Source: Oceanobacillus caeni (lineage in GTDB: Bacteria > Bacillota > Bacilli > Bacillales > Amphibacillaceae). From it: a DNA stretch of 52,968 nt. Below the pieces are notes generated by a model. That model saw nothing but the letters and a program-made list of their open reading frames with translations, did no database searches and was not told the origin of the DNA. Within the stretch, counting starts at the first letter, position 1; the number at the start of each line of letters is the position of its first letter. The stretch lies in NCBI RefSeq assembly GCF_019037185.1, contig NZ_JAHHXM010000023.1, forward strand, positions 1 to 52,968, in the 5' to 3' direction. Below, in pieces: positions 52,261 to 52,968 of the stretch. Position numbers and translations under genes: made by a program.

Positions 52261-52850
52261 ATATCTTTGTATAAAGAAGACTTCCGTTAGTGAGGCTTTC
52301 CTTCATCCCCCACTGATGGTTATTCGCACTTACCGAACCTTTACGGGCAGTAAGACTCCCACCCACCTTTTGTTTTCCCAGAAGCTTAAGGTGGGAGTCT
52401 TACTGCCCGTTTAGATAGGATAAAAAATACTAATCTACAAAGGCAGCACTAAGCCAGGCCCCTCATTTTTATTTTTTGAAGGGCTTTTAGCCGTTTGTTG
52501 ATTTAAAGATGATATACTAGATTCTTTTCTTATTTATTATAGCTTCCAAGATTTTACGCCCTATCTTACCAAAAATATAAGAAAGAACAGAAGTAAGTTG
52601 ATATTCACATCATGAAGTATCTGATGGATGTGATTCTGTTCAGCCGTACAATTATGGAACAACTTTTTCCGACCGTTTCCTAATAGCGTATCCCCTTTAA
52701 AAGTCCGCCAAATTTTTTTGAACCAGTTGTAATGTTGGTATAACTAGAAACAATTGAAGTTTATACTTCTTTTTTTGGCTAGAAATCCATTTTCATGATA
52801 AATGGCGGTGGCATACCCTTGGACGCTATGGTGGTTTTCCTATCTGCAAA
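52261..52850. other. Spacer between motS and the 5S rRNA terminator
   Basis: No gene is seen. It contains a 19-bp long inverted repeat (52344-52409) and another small stem near 52455-52500. No reading frame with a ribosome-binding site is seen. Confidence 0.5.
52344..52409. repeat. Long inverted repeat
   Basis: CGGGCAGTAAGACTCCCAC (52344-52362) and its exact complement (52391-52409) flank a 28-nt loop; a second stem CCACCTT/AAGGTGG inside extends it, with a 4-nt bulge. With no T run it is no simple terminator. It resembles terminal hairpins of IS200/IS605-type elements, but no tnpA or tnpB is present. Confidence 0.7.
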
Positions 52851-52888
52851 AAAGACAGGATATGATTTTTCTATCATATCCTGTCTTT
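52843..52888 (-). terminator. Terminator of the rRNA operon
   Basis: A 16-bp perfect stem (52851-52866 with 52873-52888), 6-nt loop; on the minus strand a T6 run follows. It lies just after the 5S rRNA 3' end. Confidence 0.88.
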
Positions 52889-52894
52889 CCATAT

Positions 52895-52968
52895 TGCCTG
52901 GCGGCGTCCTACTCTCGCAGGGGGAACCCCCAACTACCATCGGCGCTGGAGAGCTTAACTTCTGTGTT
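52895..52968 (-). rRNA. rrf: 5S ribosomal RNA, 3' part (cut by window edge)
   Basis: The minus strand carries about 74 nt of the 5S rRNA 3' portion: GAAGTTAAGCTCTCCAGCGC, GATGGTAGTTGGGGG, and GAGAGTAGGACGCCGCCAGG. The 5' part is outside the window. An rRNA operon therefore reads leftward into this region. Confidence 0.95.

Overview
The window is low-GC Firmicute chromosome, most likely a Bacillaceae member close to Oceanobacillus, Virgibacillus or Gracilibacillus. Reasons: strong GGAGG ribosome-binding sites, TTG and GTG starts, a CIRCE-controlled groES-groEL operon, and the Bacillus-type neighbourhood tsaE-tsaB-rimI-tsaD, ABC-F (ydiF type), rex, CPBP protease (ydiL type), groES-groEL. A formylmethionine initiator tRNA and the 3' end of a 5S rRNA lie on the right. 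The species is inferred from content only.

Layout. (1) 1-7000: chromosomal flank with a HAD phosphatase, an AbgT transporter, a YczE-like membrane protein, a small conserved protein, an Rpn-type nuclease and a frameshifted zinc-binding protein gene. (2) 7000-34550: an accessory island at the 3' end of groEL. An 18-bp direct repeat (the last codons and stop of groEL) occurs at 8097-8114 and 34533-34550, with a degenerate third copy at 7006-7021. A tyrosine integrase sits just inside the right end. A 27-codon tail of a near-identical integrase at 12430-12513, plus the sequence that follows it, shows that the island is composite.

Cargo of the island, left to right: a type I toxin-like peptide; a PadR/hydrolase pair; a TetR repressor divergent from a GAP-family membrane protein and a small partner; a CHAT protease with a coiled coil; a complete type III restriction-modification pair (res, mod) behind a serine recombinase; a cadmium resistance set (cadC, cadA, cadD); a methyltransferase; a group II intron with its reverse transcriptase. 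Then comes a mobilisation and replication module: a MobC-like protein, a palindrome-rich candidate oriT, a small lipoprotein, a TrbL/VirB6-like channel protein, a DnaC-like loader, a DnaD-type replication initiator, an excisionase-like protein, an XRE regulator and the integrase. No relaxase, VirB4 or coupling protein is visible, so the element looks mobilisable or decayed rather than self-conjugative.

(3) 34533-44930: housekeeping block. Chaperonins sit under CIRCE, rex has a Rex-box-like site upstream, and a RodA/FtsW-family gene is separated from tsaD by a dense cluster of DnaA boxes. The tsaD-rimI-tsaB-tsaE operon (tRNA t6A synthesis) follows, then tRNA-fMet.

(4) 45000-52968: a calcineurin-like phosphoesterase convergent with a four-gene UgpB/C/A/E-type ABC importer. 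Both transcription units are preceded by TTAACA-like repeats that resemble PhoP boxes, so I read this as a phosphate-starvation module for glycerol-phosphate esters. A MotA/MotB-type (MotP/MotS-like) flagellar stator pair follows, then a long inverted repeat and the terminator and 3' part of a 5S rRNA gene on the minus strand.
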